Source: Plantago elongata
Lineage: Eukaryota > Streptophyta > Magnoliopsida > Lamiales > Plantaginaceae
DNA length: 64,000 bases
Reading direction: 5' to 3'
Assembly (NCBI GenBank): GCA_036897095.1
Contig: JAYMSP010000131.1
Location: forward strand, 1-64,000
Both the position numbers and the translations under genes were made by a program. Position 1 is the stretch's first letter; every line of letters starts with the position of its first letter. The notes under the pieces are model-generated. The model did no database searches. It was not told the DNA's origin and was given only the letters and a program-made list of their open reading frames with translations. Shown piece by piece: positions 48,974 through 62,640 of this stretch.

Positions 48974-51540
48974 AATAGTAAAATTGATTATGAACGTTAG
49001 AATAATTAGTGTTGAATTTGTGTTTGGTTAAGGTTCCTGCATCTAGATTAAGAACCCCTTAGAACAATAATACTAGTTGGAGATCATAAAGTAACATCCA
49101 ATTTTCATTTGAGTTTTAATTAATTCATCTACGTGTGGATTTGATTGAAACCTCTCACTCTTAATTTAACTTTACTCATGATACACTAGGTGATGTGTAT
49201 GACCACATTTCTCTCTACCTTGACTCCATTTTCTAGACTTGTCGACTGATTGTAGAATGTAGTGTTTTTGTAGTTGTAAGTTATATGAGCATACTTTATG
49301 TTCGTAAGACACTTTAGTTCGAACTATATTAATATTTTGTTTGCCAATTAGAAAAAAAAATGGTTCTACTCTTCTGACACAAATTTATGACTTTTTAGGA
49401 GTCTGGCTATTGAAAAAAATCTCAATCCAAATTAGATGAACATTGATACCCATAAGATGTGATGGTGGTTCGATGGTTTATATAAGTAATCTTACAGTCT
49501 ACAAAGTTAACAACCTAGCATATCGCACAATAACATGTACCAATTGATAACTGTCTAGTGCTCGGAAACGAATTCTAATATACCGCATGTTTATAATGTG
49601 AGAACTCAAAAGTTAAGCATACTTGTGTAAATTAATGAAATGTCGAACCTTTGTGTAGAGTCTAGAGTAGGATAAAGGGGAGGGGAATGAGCCGGTAATA
49701 GCTTGGGAATAAAAGTTCGAACACCGACCGGCTCCTTTGATGCTCACTTACCATCGATGAAAAGACAAAATCACCCTAAAAAAACAAGATGCCTCTCTCT
49801 ATTGCTTTCTGACAAAAATACATTTGACTACAGTGTACCTCCATCTCCTTTCCACTATAATGTTTCCATCAGAGGTCGAGGTTTCGGGAAATTCATAGTA
49901 CTGAAGACAAAAATTGACCTACTACCAACATATGACCAGTGTGAAAACCCACTACCCCCCTTCTTTTTTCTTTTTTGTTTCATACTAGGGTTTATACACA
50001 CACACTCTCTTCCATTTCGAGGCATTACACCACAAAGAAAGAATTACGATAGAAAAGGAGTTATGGGTCGGCACAGAGAAGATCGACCGAGGAGAAAATC
50101 GAGCACAAGATGAAAGGGTGGAAGTACCGGTTAGTTTTTTTTGTTCGTCCCTAATGCTTGGTAGACTGTTAGTTTCTTTAAGTAGTATTTCCAATTTTCT
50201 TTCTAATTAACGACCAAGTAGATACAGTTGTGACGAAGTATAAGCGAGTTGAGCCAAGCGAAAGGCGGGCTAGGGCATCCGTGGATTCGTCACCGGACAG
50301 AAGGGAGAGGAAAAGACGACATAAGGGAATTCCAGTGACATCGTCCAGCACAAGTTGTTGTATTGAATATACATTTTCATCAAATTTTGTAAAAGTTCAG
50401 TCTTACGGATTGCCGAAATCTTAATTGAGTAGTCATTCAAATACTATCAGATCGTAGTACGGATATGAGGAAGAAGAAATCGAAAGTTCTTCCGAATGTG
50501 AATTCTCCTGTTTCAAACCTTTTGTTTCCTTTTTAATTAAACAGTTCGATTTGCTGTAGGAACAAGTACGGTGTGTTTTTCCCATACTGGGTGTGACAAA
50601 AAATTGTAACCCTAATAAGTAGAATGCATCATATAGTTTGACGAATTGTCATGTTGCATCATCAGACTGTGTCACAAGGTCGACACACAATACTTTTGTG
50701 TTTTTATGGTAGTGTGACACAGTATATGTGCTATTCACAATTGCATCACATATAAGATACAATGTATCACTTTTGGTTTCATTTGTATGGTGATACATGT
50801 GCACACCATCGTGTATACAAAAAACTTTGATTTTTGACTGGAATGTTAGTTTCTGATTTTTATTTTTTTTTTATTTTCTGTTAATGCGCCCCCAAAATTT
50901 CTACAAAACCACCTATCACACTTAACATACATATGCCTATCCTATGGTGAACAGTAAGAAAGAACCGAACTCACAAACGGCGACGGAAAGGTCAAGGTGA
51001 TAGCACACCATCTGATGTGGATAGATGCATACATAAGGGTGGTGAGTGACGTTTCACACATATACAGCTTTTTATTTGTTTGTAATTTCTAACTGCCAGT
51101 TTGGTGCAATCTGATGGTGTATATACATAATCAACATCCACTAACTACCGCGCTAAGATGGTTGAGTACTTATATTTCCCATATCGTGTCATGTAAACAT
51201 CATTTAGACGAATGTTAATTTATGTGTGCCACACACACATATTTTTGTGCTGAATGCATCTTTTGTGCTGGTGGTTTGATGTTCGCATCGTGAAAAAATT
51301 GAAGAACTCTACATTTTGATTGCCACCCCCTGCCTTTTTTTGTTTTTTGTGGTGGATCCTAATTGTCTTTTGATATAAACTTGTGGTATGTAATGGTCTC
51401 TTTAACATTGAATAGTGGATGGTCCTTTGGGACCCCCACCGTTGGATTTATGTTTATGTTTTGTAATACCGGTTTTAATCCACGTTGTCGTTTTATTATT
51501 AATTAGGCTTCGTATTATTTAGCACAACTTTTCCCGCAGC
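48974..51540. other. Intergenic DNA with possible coding remnants
   Basis: Before the copia insertion, 48974 onward was contiguous with the upstream region of the anthranilate synthase gene. Two plus-strand segments look exon-like in composition (see 50062-50120 with 50236-50420, and 50950-51050), but otherwise no gene is recognised. Confidence 0.45.
50062..51050 (+). pseudogene. Possible remnant of an RS/charged nuclear protein gene
   Basis: Short charged peptide segments appear in sequence: MGRHREDRPRRKSS (from 50062), TKYKRVEPSERRARASVDSS followed by RRERKRRHKG (from 50230), and THKRRRKGQGDSTPSDVDR (about 50970-51030). Arg/Ser/Lys-rich text like this is common in splicing-related proteins. 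They are short, not clearly joined by splice sites, and I do not recognise the family. This could be a decayed gene or chance. Confidence 0.25.
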
Positions 51541-51550
51541 TACAATATAA

Positions 51551-51700
51551 TTGGGCCTAGTGGCCGAACTCAGTCTGACCCAAAACAAACTCCTAAACCA
51601 TAATTTAGTTGGGCCTAGACCCAAAACAAAATTGTAACCTGTTATTATATACAAAAGCACCTCGTAGTTCGTTTTTGTTTCTCTGCAGCAGCTAGGGTTT
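51551..51700 (+). promoter_or_regulatory. RPS23 promoter: site II motifs, TATA and telo-box
   Basis: Two TTGGGCC motifs (51551-51557 and 51609-51615), a TATA-like ttatatac near 51645, and CTAGGGTTT (inverse AAACCCTAG telo-box, 51692-51700) lie just before the ribosomal protein start. Site II plus telo-box is the established signature of plant ribosomal protein promoters. Confidence 0.75.
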
Positions 51701-51749
51701 TCAACTTTATCATCTTCCTCCGGAACCTAGATCTCGCCGTCTCGCAGCC

Positions 51750-53024
<1,275 letters not shown>

Positions 53025-54110
53025 ATGTTGGTAGTGAAGTAACAAAATTCGTTCAGTTTTGGGAACCTTAAGTTTTGGCATAATTTTGATTGTGGTGCAT
53101 TTGCACTTGTTAAATTGTGAGGTTTGTCTTAAGAACATGAATTGAAAATTTTAAATTTATTCTGTTTATGAACATAACTCTGCCATATACTAGCATTCTG
53201 TGTTTTTAACTTTTGACCATGTCACTTCTGATTGTTCTTGTTGATCATAGCTAACTAGTCCCTATAAAGTCTCATGTTTTGCGGGTTCATTTCTCATTCA
53301 GTTATAATGATTAAGCTTGCTTAAATATTTTTTTAATACATATTTATGTATTTTTTAGGTTATAAGCTTGGCTAATCTTGAATTAAACTCGAGGAATTGA
53401 ATTAGACACTAGTCTTGGTAGACCATCGCATAATTTTGATTTTTGCACCTTAATCAATATATTCCCATAATTTGGCGATTTAACCATAGTGCAATTCTCA
53501 AACAATTTATTTTTGAAAAATCATTGTTACCCCAAAACTAAAAGAAATCTGCTCTGTTTCTTTTCCAAGTTCTGTTCATAACCAGTTGTTCCAAAATCCA
53601 GATTGGCTCTGTTTCTGTTCATAACCACTTGCACCAAAATCCAGTTCAACCTGCTGAAAGAAGAAAGTTGGCTATGTTTCTTTTCCAAGTTCTGTATGTA
53701 TCAAACCAAAAAAAGTCCATGAATTTCCTCCTAATTCCAATTATTTCGATGAATTACAATTTAGCCAAAATCCAAGGTACGGTATGTTAGGACGTTACAT
53801 GAATTGTTGAACTGTCCTTGTAATGTCTATGGAACTATGGAAGTCGGACACGAAACAGTAGAAATGAGGAGCTTGTATTATGAAACTGGAAACATATTGA
53901 TCTTCCATACTAGGAAATCAGACAAATAACAAGTGCATATAGTAATAGGGTTTGTGAACTAGCTAGCTAGCTACTGCATCTTCCAACTAACAAACTCTGA
54001 CACAGACAGACCATAATATAAGCAGAACTAGGACAACCAACATTACATTCAACCGATTACTAATGAAATCATGCAAGACGACGACTAGACAAGTGCTAAG
54101 CCCATAATTT
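53025..54110. other. Convergent intergenic region
   Basis: Contains the 3' regions of RPS23 and the EC1-like gene. A short phrase pair (near 53560-53600 and 53680-53700, both with tttcttttccaagttctgt) shows a small local duplication. No gene recognised. Confidence 0.5.
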
Positions 54111-54539
54111 TCATGCTATCGGGCTTGGAGCAGGTGAAAAGGTTGCAGCGTTAGATGCAGAGGCGTCACAATATCCGCGTAGAATGTAGGTTTGGTCTGG
54201 TGTGAATCCTAGTGAACCCAACATGGTTGGCCAGCAGCGGCGTGTTATGACAGTGATCGATTTGCAACATGCAGGAGTTATATCGATCGTGCCATTGGTG
54301 AAGTAGGCCATAATGTCCTTAGTGCACGACCTGATTTTGGAGAGAGCGTTGAAGCAGTCCATGGGGTTGATGTTACCTTGGTCATTGGCCTGCAGCTGGC
54401 GTTCAATGTGAGTAGTGGTTGTGGGATTGATGAAATTAGGGATGAGGGAATGGAAAGTGAGTAGTCTGGCAGAGGAAAAGGAAGTGGACACGAAGCAAGT
54501 GATTGCGAGAATAAGGAAGAAACATTTGGAGTGCTCCAT
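54111..54539 (-). CDS. EC1-like egg cell-secreted protein (prolamin-like domain)
   Basis: A single-exon gene of 142 residues. Residues 1-24 form a hydrophobic signal peptide (FFLILAITCFVSTSFSSA). The mature part has six cysteines (62, 72, 91, 92, 102, 124) in the spacing of the ECA1/prolamin-like family, with the EC1 signatures CCKSITVITRRCWPTML and SLGFTPDQTYILRGYC. EC1 peptides are secreted by the egg cell at sperm arrival and promote gamete membrane activation in Arabidopsis; the same role here is inferred. The C-terminus is Ser/Pro/Ala-rich. I chose ATG 54539, directly before the signal peptide. Other members of the prolamin-like superfamily exist, but the cysteine pattern and SLGF motif favour EC1. 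Confidence 0.88.
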   Translation of the reverse strand: MEHSKCFFLILAITCFVSTSFSSARLLTFHSLIPNFINPTTTTHIERQLQANDQGNINPMDCFNALSKIRSCTKDIMAYFTNGTIDITPACCKSITVITRRCWPTMLGSLGFTPDQTYILRGYCDASASNAATFSPAPSPIA

Positions 54540-54593
54540 ATTGTTGGTAATAATTTTTGAATGATGATGGAACTGGAAATGATACAATAGTGA

Positions 54594-54603
54594 GTTTATA
54601 TAG
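54594..54603 (-). promoter_or_regulatory. TATA box of the EC1-like gene
   Basis: CTATATAAAC on the minus strand, about 55-65 bp upstream of the start codon, implying a short leader. Confidence 0.65.
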
Positions 54604-55049
54604 AGTGATATAGAATCTGAAAGGGCTAACTTTGATTAAATGTGTAAGAATAATTGCATCATAACTGAAGAATGGCATGGTATGGGAATCTGAATACTAA
54701 CAGTCTTTTCTTTAGAACATGGTGCAAAATCAATCTACTTCTTCTTCCGTTTCAAACTTGTACTAGTAGTTTTAAAGTGTTTAAAACTTACTTTTAGAAG
54801 ACAATAAATTATGTTTGTACTGTGTAGTATGGTCAGAAATGCTTTTGGACAAGGATGGAGGTGAATGTGCTGAAAACCAAGAGCCAGTGTGTTCAAAAGT
54901 TGGCTGGCTGTCCTGAGATTCTATTAAATCAATTGTGTAAGTTAGGACGTTGAAGCTTTGAAATCTGTTGAACTTGGCTGAGTAACAGGCTGCTGCAAAT
55001 TTTACAGGCAATACAACATGCTGCTACAACTCGCAATATGTGAGAGTTA
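54604..55049. other. Intergenic spacer, EC1 upstream region
   Basis: About 450 bp with no recognised gene; should include the EC1-like promoter. Confidence 0.5.
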
Positions 55050-55560
55050 ATCGTTGACGATACTAGCACCACATCCGAACATATGACAGAAAATAACTGA
55101 ACTACTGAAGAGTAAGGTATTGCGACGCATATCAGTTCAACCTTTCCATCACTCAGTCTGAAACAAGTATATGGAATCATCAACAAGAATTGGTATTTCT
55201 CCGTGAGTATTACCTGGAAGAACTCCGTTTCAGGCCAACCTGCATTCTACCATAGATTTTAATCGAATACTGATTCAACGATGATCTAAGAATACCTATA
55301 TAGCATATCTTTTCCTGCATCTGTGTCAAGCGGACACTCAGGATCAGAGATATGATCTCGTAGACGTCATGCTGAACATCAAGCATGAGTACTTATCTGC
55401 CATATGTCTCCCAATGAACTATTCGTCTGTGTAGAATCTGAGTTTCCTAATTCTGTGCAAAGAGTAATCCATTACCTCCACGACCTTGTTCCAGATGAGT
55501 ACATTTTCGAAATAAACAAGCTTCGAGCAATATATGCAACAAGTTATGTATATAAGACAA
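55050..55560 (-). pseudogene. Decayed partial tandem copy of the F-box gene
   Basis: The minus strand shows phrases matching the neighbouring F-box gene in the same order, for example YTCFRLSDGKVELI near 55130-55190 against YSFRLSDGRAELI, and nucleotide tracts such as cagatgagtacatttt and agcata(t)ctttt(c)ctgcatct. Only the second half of the gene is represented and frames change repeatedly, with stops, so it is a degenerate C-terminal duplicate lying directly downstream of the intact gene. Confidence 0.7.
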
Positions 55561-55653
55561 ACTCAAATCCCAGTTCACCAAAACAGACATCTAAATGCTG
55601 CTAAATGACATTGTACCAAAACTATTTCAAAGCAAAGGCAAATAATTCAAGAA

Positions 55654-56733
55654 TTAAGAGACACAAGCAAGTGTGTTAACATAAGGTAGATAAGTAACAG
55701 CCTTCCAAGAAGAACCTACTTCCTTTCTGCTTATCAATTCAGCTCTTCCATCACTCAATCGAAACGAATATGTCCAATTCCCAATAAGAATCATCACTTG
55801 TCCTTCATCAAGACAGGGCAGAACCTTGTATGGCGGAAACCGATATCCATCTGATAAGTCCATCTCAAGTTGTACATCGGTACAATACTTTAAGCCCAAG
55901 TGCATCCCGGCATAGATCATTATTGCAAACTCATTCCAGGACGAACTAAGAAGACCGATGTAGCATAACTCATCTTGCATCTTTGTCAAGACTCCATTTT
56001 GAGGACACCCTTGAGGCAGACGTATTATTTCGTAGCTATGGTTCTCAACATCAAAAGCAAGAACTTGTTTTCTCGCCGTCAACCAATAAGCCACTCCCTT
56101 CATGTAAATGCCATTATTCAACAAGCTCGACTCTCCCAGTTCGACGCACAACGTGGGAGATTGAATCCACAAGTCCGTTACAGATGAGTACATTTCGAAG
56201 CAGACAACAGGCTGATCATGCAATGGCACCGCACAAATCACCTGATATTGTGCATCCAAATTACTTAGAGAAGGTTCGAACGCTAAAACAGCTGCAGTTC
56301 CAAGTTCATGGTAATAGTAGGGCTCGGCAAGCATTTTCCAGGCCTGGGTTGCAGGGTTGCAGACATAGTACGTGTTGTCACCGTTACGCCCTTGGCAGAG
56401 AAGCAAACCTCCAGAAGAGCTCTTGATATCAACAGGCTCGGGGATGAATCGTAGTGAAGGGAAAGGAACCCCATAAGCAGAACTTTGGGTTAGGAAATCA
56501 AGGTCCGACTCCTCGAACTGGCAAAAGAAACCGGATAGCTGGCGGAAGTAGTAACTCTGGTGGATGGTCATCAGGGGGCCTTTGATCCTGTCATCCCACT
56601 CCTTTGACACCGACCGGAACCTGATGAGCGATTTCGCAGGGAGTAAAGGGAGAACATGTTCCTTTACCAAGTCCTTGATCTCTACTTTCTTTGCTAAGGC
56701 TCTACGAATCGACATCTTGTTCTTGTCCGCCAT
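55654..56733 (-). CDS. F-box protein with C-terminal beta-propeller-like domain
   Basis: Intronless coding region of 359 residues starting at ATG 56733. Residues about 18-60 (LVKEHVLPLLPAKSLIRFRSVSKEWDDRI) form an F-box, which recruits SKP1 in SCF ubiquitin ligases. The remainder resembles the F-box-associated domain of plant proteins such as the At5g49610-like group: SSGGLLLCQGRN, YYVCNPATQAWKML, FEMYSSVTDLW, and GVAYWLTARKQVLAFDVE. The substrate cannot be told from sequence. Upstream, a short untranslated exon is likely at 56897-56948 (acceptor ctgcag, donor AAG|gtaatt), joined to an untranslated piece ending the intron near 56772. The gene appears intact; its decayed partial duplicate lies just downstream. 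Confidence 0.85.
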   Translation of the reverse strand: MADKNKMSIRRALAKKVEIKDLVKEHVLPLLPAKSLIRFRSVSKEWDDRIKGPLMTIHQSYYFRQLSGFFCQFEESDLDFLTQSSAYGVPFPSLRFIPEPVDIKSSSGGLLLCQGRNGDNTYYVCNPATQAWKMLAEPYYYHELGTAAVLAFEPSLSNLDAQYQVICAVPLHDQPVVCFEMYSSVTDLWIQSPTLCVELGESSLLNNGIYMKGVAYWLTARKQVLAFDVENHSYEIIRLPQGCPQNGVLTKMQDELCYIGLLSSSWNEFAIMIYAGMHLGLKYCTDVQLEMDLSDGYRFPPYKVLPCLDEGQVMILIGNWTYSFRLSDGRAELISRKEVGSSWKAVTYLPYVNTLACVS

Positions 56734-56896
56734 GATTAGCAAAATACCTGCTCAAAGTTGGTTTTCTACAGGCTGCAAATCGCAAAATGCCAGTCAATTT
56801 GACAACATGCCATAACACTAGCATATAACTATTTATTCGAATTCGAAAGTCTTTCAATAATTAATTGTGACTAAGACTCTATGAGAGTTCAATTAC

Positions 56897-56948
56897 CTTC
56901 ACAAATTTCTGACCAGTATCAGTATTGCATATGGTTCTATGCATCAAC
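56897..56948 (-). other. Predicted 5'-untranslated exon of the F-box gene
   Basis: On the minus strand a 52-bp segment is bounded by atctgcag before it and AAG|gtaattg after it, good splice signals, and lies about 160 bp upstream of the F-box ATG. No coding continuation is needed. Prediction only. Confidence 0.4.
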
Positions 56949-57425
56949 CTGCAGATGCAATCAAAGACAATTCAAACTGATTTTCAAGAACTCGAAAAGT
57001 TACGATTACAAGGTTTATTAGATGCTAGGGGCGGACACCCTCTCGACACAACTAAGAAGAAGATACTTACAAGTTACAAGCTGAAGCAAAAATGTAGATA
57101 GTGCAAAGAAATTATGTAGCAAGAATACGAATGGGTCTTAAATTTATAATTGCAAATGCATATCCACGTCAACATCGATGAGGAAGTTACTGAGAAAGTT
57201 TCTCCTGGTTTACTTGCATATGTGATGACTTTAGTCTTGCAAGACTTGCAAAAGGTCGTTGCATATAGATGATATTGTGTTGTGGATGATATTTTGAGTT
57301 GTTGCTTGGCTGGCAAGCTGCAGCAAAATCTTCGAAAGTACCAAGTATATACTTGCCTAAGCTAATTAGACATCAATTACATGCAGTAAAATCATATACT
57401 TATGGAGACAAATCTCCGAGATATA
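56949..57425. other. Upstream region of the F-box gene
   Basis: No gene recognised. Promoter and further leader exons of the F-box gene would lie here. Confidence 0.45.
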
Positions 57426-57573
57426 GGGGCTGATTGGCATGACATTTCAATGGAGATTTTGATGAAATTATGTTTGAAATGGAATTGAAATGGATGTATT
57501 TTAAGTGTATTTTAAGCCAAATTACTGTTTATCGAGTCAAATGGGACATTTAAATGTCTGGACAACCGGCCCT
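57426..57573 (+). mobile_element. MITE, copy 2 of a 148-bp family
   Basis: Left end GGGGCTGATTGGCATGACAT and right end, reverse-complemented, AGGGCCGGTTGTCCAGACAT form an imperfect terminal inverted repeat of about 22 bp. The element matches, in the opposite orientation, the block at 27301-27448. No coding capacity. Superfamily is probably PIF/Harbinger or hAT; target duplication is unclear. Confidence 0.8.
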
Positions 57574-57714
57574 ATCCAATTGATGATGTAAAGTCAATAA
57601 TCTGATTTTAAAGATCCAAGTATATCAAATATCTTGCACTGAATATGATGATTCCCTTTATTCCACCTCAAGTTAGTGTGTGGAAGTCACCTTCAAATCA
57701 AACCAATTGAATGT

Positions 57715-57969
57715 GATACTCTCTATGTGCTCCACAAGTTCATCATTTTCAAAGAAAAATCTGTCAAAACATATGTTTACTAAAACTAACAATTACACCA
57801 GAGTAATAAAGTATAAAATATCATTTGTATGCTAAAATTACTTTTTTTCCTCATGAAAGATACACTTTTCGCCAATTTTTTAGATTAGTATCATTTATTT
57901 TAATCATTTTTATTGAAAATTACACAACAACCTTAATAAATGAGAATTTTATGGACGGATGGAATACTT
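57715..57969. mobile_element. Possible Stowaway-like MITE
   Basis: The right end reads atggacggatggaatactt, whose complement AAGTATTCCATCCGTCCAT is close to the Stowaway terminal consensus. The proposed left end (gatactctctatgtgctcc) is a weaker match. Interior is AT-rich and non-coding. Confidence 0.35.
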
Positions 57970-60705
57970 AATTTAATAATTCCTCACAATTTCAAGTTCA
58001 CTATCGATAAGCCCACCAGTCCGGTAATTGAAAAATTCACGTCACAATGGTATGAATCGTGGTGAGTGTGCAAAATAATTAGATAGGAAATATCCTTTAA
58101 TGATGATGACTTTTATGGGAAATTTTCAAGAATTCATTACACATCTGAATTGTTTATGTGAGAATGGTTCAACATTGTATTTTGGGCTGGAATTGAGCTC
58201 TACAAGTAGCGGGTCAGGCCTAATATAAACATATAATTCGAGCTTCATCTGATGGACTAAAACTATTCATTAGTCCATGAGTCCATGATATGAGACGAGT
58301 GAGCGGGCCAATAAGTAGTTGTATTCCTCAAGTGCAGTCTCAATCCAATGATACCTCTAAAGTCTAAACATATTTATTCCAATGGCTTTGTCTGTTGTTC
58401 TAAAGTATAAGTACTAATAGTAGTTTTAATTTTATCAAGTATTGTAAAAGTCCCGATACATAAACCACGGAATCACAAATATTAAAGTATATAGAGAGTG
58501 AACTGTAAAATACAGTCGAAATTACACTACAATTTTTTAATTTAAAAAAAGAAAAACTATATTATTTCTCTTCTCTTTAAATATGATATTGAAAAAAATT
58601 TATTTGCTAAAAGATCATATCAATAGGATTTGTGAAAATTTTCTTTTTGATTAGGTAATTTGTATACTTTTCTTTTCTTGTTTTAATCACTTACTTGGTC
58701 TATTTTATATAAATTGCATTTGCTTAATTTTTCCTTTGTAACTATACAAAGGAAACTATTTCACCATTTTTCAGGCATTAATCTCGACGATAAATTGTAT
58801 GGAGAATATCCCCCTAACCACCTTTTCCATTAATCTTGTTCATAATTCACATCCACATACATACATATCTTGATTCTGAAAATTTGTGGATGACATACAT
58901 TAGCTAATTTATCGACGTTTAATTACCCTTAGAGTCCGGGCAAATGAAAACTTTCAAACAATTAATTGTCCAATTAATATATGGTGCTGGTCTAGCCTTT
59001 CTAGATAATTGATTATTATCACGATATTATTACTAAGCATAATACATACATGTGTTATCTTTCATTAATTGCCCTACATATGTCGCACCAAATCCTATAT
59101 CATAAGCAACTATCCGCACCTAAGAGTCCACTAATCACCACTAGGTTGGAGATTCAATTAAACTCATTCAAGGTTTGTTTCATTTTCATTTCATTAGTGA
59201 TTGAAATCAAATTCGTTTAACAAATATATAATAAGCTAGATGATTATATTGAAAATGTTTAATAAGAATTTTTAATATAGAATTTACAGTAAGACCTTGT
59301 TCAATCCGCCATTACAGTTAGACTTTATTCGATCATTTATCAACTTATAAGTTAGCTGATATTATTAGCACTAAATAAAGTCTTGGTGGATGAGTTTATA
59401 GGTGTTACAACTTACGAGCATTATTAATTTGTAGCTTGGTCCATTTAACTCTGGTACACAAAAATTCTACTAATAAGTTTTGACCATAATTATGTGATTA
59501 ATAGACCAATTAAAAAGTGTGCATGGAGAAAGGATTAGCCAAGGCTGAGATAGCATCTTCTTCCTCTAATGCTAGTTAGCTTTGTCTTTCTAAATGTCGA
59601 GTCGACACAATAATTTATTTGCTAATAATATACTACATATAGTTCAAAACTGCTTCTATTTTGTAGAGAATAGAGATAGATAGATGGATATAGTGAGCCC
59701 TGAAATAGCCCGATCCTATATGTATTGTTAATTGTATATCCTATATAACATGAATATACTTGCTCTTGACCTCAATAAGGTTGTAGCATAGTATATTTAG
59801 TATGCTAAGTAAGAATATTTATGTTAGAGGTAAAACTAAAATACCCTTAGCCATGAAATCATCAGTCTAAACATTAATTAACTTGTAAGAGTAGTTTCTC
59901 TACTCACATTTGCTAGCTATTTTTAGCTAAAATGTAGCAAGGTAATTTAGCCTCTACTATAGTTTTAACATGTGCAATTAACTAGCTTAGGCACATGAGA
60001 TCGATGCAGGTTATAAGACTATAATTTTAACTAGTGCATTAATTTTTCTTCTAATCTGAATTTTCCACCTAAACTTTACCCTATTTTTTTTTGTGTTTTT
60101 ACCTCAACCTTTTTGAAAGAAATAATTAAAGCGTACTTATACGAAAAGTGGTGCCGTTTTCTTTTTGTTCATCATACATATATAATTATTCTGAGTAATA
60201 CGCTTCACCTCCAATTAATAGGTCAGAGAGTCACCCTTTAATCGTTTTAAAATAAAAATCCTATTGATATCCAAACATTAATTATACCTTAGGATTGATG
60301 TATATGATACTTTTAAATTTCATTTTTGACTCTGGATATAAACACTTGTTCCATTCTAAATACATAACTTTAAAGAATCCATTCTAAATACATAACTTTA
60401 TCTTTAGTTAGAGGAAATATAATTATTATATACGACACGATAAATGTTTGTGCATTTTAGAGTTGACCTTAAGGACATGCAAAATCACTCAAATATCAAA
60501 TCTCAACTATGGTTAATCAAACTTTTGGAATAGATCTGATCGAAAAAGAGGAAGAAGAAAAAGTATTTATGGTGAACAATAATAGAAGCACAACCTAGGT
60601 AGGAAAATTTAAAATAAAATAAAATTATAGGAGCTAGCTAGAAGTGATATTGGTGGGTTGTCTTGGAATTGTCGAACAGTCGGTTAAATTTGCACAAGTT
60701 GGTGT

Positions 60706-60730
60706 TTGAGTTGAGTTGAGTTGAGTTGAG
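60706..60730. repeat. (TTGAG)5 microsatellite
   Basis: Five perfect TTGAG units. Confidence 0.9.
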
Positions 60731-61401
60731 TTGTGTTGTGATAACAATCAATCAATATACCGATCTTACTTAGTCCATGGATATTTAAAGGTCTCTCTCA
60801 TGTATCATGCCAATACTTTTTTCCTCTTTCTGTAGCTATTCGCTGTTCCTAGATAGAGATACATACTATATACTAGTTCTACCTTTCAGTTGCCTAGCTT
60901 AGCCAATTCTTGCCACTCTAATTACTCGATCGATCTAACTCACCATCGACCAATTTCATTGCAAATTGGACCCCTAGAGATCTATGACTCTTTTTTTTTA
61001 ATCATGTTACATACATTGCGACTATCGGTTGCCTATCAGAGAGAAGGATTGAACGTATGGGTTAGATTTAGGGAAAGTCATAATTTCACCGTGCTTGAGA
61101 ATCAATTTAAATTTAAAAAATTACATATAAAGGGTCAAAAGGATAAAATATAACTAGACTTTAATATGACCTAAAACTGGTGGAACTACGTCGACCAACT
61201 GAAAAAAAACTTGACCAACAACAATTATCTTATTTCGTTGGTGAAAATTGACTGGTTTTCGTCACATAAAATTCTTTGTAAGGAAAATTATGTTACGCGA
61301 GTAAAGCCTCATCTTGAACCCCCACACACACCTTCACCCCTGGTGAGGTTGCACGAGTTTGCAAACGGTTGGTCGAGTAGAATGGTAATTCTTCTAGCAT
61401 G

Positions 61402-61426
61402 GCATTGCATTGCATTGCATTGCATT
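61402..61426. repeat. (GCATT)5 microsatellite
   Basis: Five perfect GCATT units. Confidence 0.9.
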
Positions 61427-62465
61427 CGCATCATACTAGTATATAGTACAAAGCTTTAAGAACACGATGCAATAGGTAGATTTTATGATGTCCTATCAAT
61501 CTATCATACTTCATACATAAAGCATGACACGCTTGGGGCACATAAAATGATTAATCATCCTCATTATTGATTCTCAAAACCCTAATGAATTAAGCTTAAT
61601 ATTCCAGTCTACAGAGAAAGTAATTCGAATCCTAACAATGTTAATTGTTTCACAGGAGAACCTCCAAATGTTACGTGACCATATTATAGCTAGGGTATGG
61701 TCGCATATGTCACGGACCAAATATCTTTTACTAATTGATGATTAGAAAAAGAAGAATAAAATACAACACGCTTAATTAATTACTTTCTTCTGTTTATGCA
61801 CGAGAAATCTAAGGGGGGATGAAATTGTAAATTCACTTGGTTTCCTTTCATGGTTGCAGGTAAGTCTCCCTATCATAGGCCGGCGGAAATCGTATGGTAA
61901 TTAATCTCCCTACTAAACTGACCGAAATACCCCGGGTAAACCGCACAAAACCCCCTCCAATGATAAAAAAAGAAGCACAAAACACATTCATTTATTAAAA
62001 TTGCACCAAATTCCCTCAAACATGAATAAATATTGTACGAAACACCCTCAATTATTTTCATTGCACCTAACTCTCTGAAACAATAACAATTCCCTCCTTA
62101 TCCCCTTAATTATCAAAATCTCTCCAAATATTTATAAAAATAGCAGAAAATTGAAACTATTAATTAATAAATGTGTTCTTTCACATATGGAAAATGAGAT
62201 CGGACATTATTCATGCTTGTAGAATTGCGTCTTCAATTTTATCTTATACTATGAAATTCATAAACTGTGACCATCTTTGGTCTTAGGTCGGTGTTTCTTT
62301 TTATTTTTTTTAATAATTATAACAAAGTACTATTATAATTAAATACACAAAGAAACAATAAAAAGAATAGAGAAACACTGATCTTGCGAGTTGCGACTAT
62401 GCAATGGAAATATTTGTACTCATTAATGGTTGCCATATCCTCAATGTTTTTTTTTTGTTTCAAAG

Positions 62466-62640
62466 CGATTCTAGCTGAGTGGCAAGCTGAGACATTCTGT
62501 ACCTAAAAGTTCAAGGGTTTGATTTTCGAAATGGGTGATATTTATCCTGTGTATAGAGTGTTATTAAAAAAGTTATTGATAATGAGTATTTATCCGATTG
62601 ACTATTGTAATTGTAATATCGTATTAAAAAAATTCAATAT
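62466..62640 (+). mobile_element. tRNA-derived SINE-like sequence
   Basis: A box-like TAGCTGAGTGGCAAG (62473) and, about 40 bp later, a B box-like AGTTCAAGGGTTTGATT (62508) have the spacing of a Pol III internal promoter. An A-rich end with aaaaaaattcaat follows near 62626. No full tRNA fold can be made, so a tRNA-derived SINE is the best reading. Confidence 0.5.

Larger units (their letters stand above)
57574..61910. other. Intergenic DNA, no gene recognised
   Basis: About 4.3 kb, AT-rich. Contains a possible Stowaway-like element (57715-57969), a short duplicated phrase near 60353-60404 (ccattctaaatacataactt twice) and two pentamer microsatellites. No coding region or RNA gene seen. Confidence 0.5.

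Noticed and set aside
59520-59600. Possible miR169-like text (tagccaaggctgagat)
   Set aside because: Matches only part of the miRNA and no foldback partner is visible nearby.
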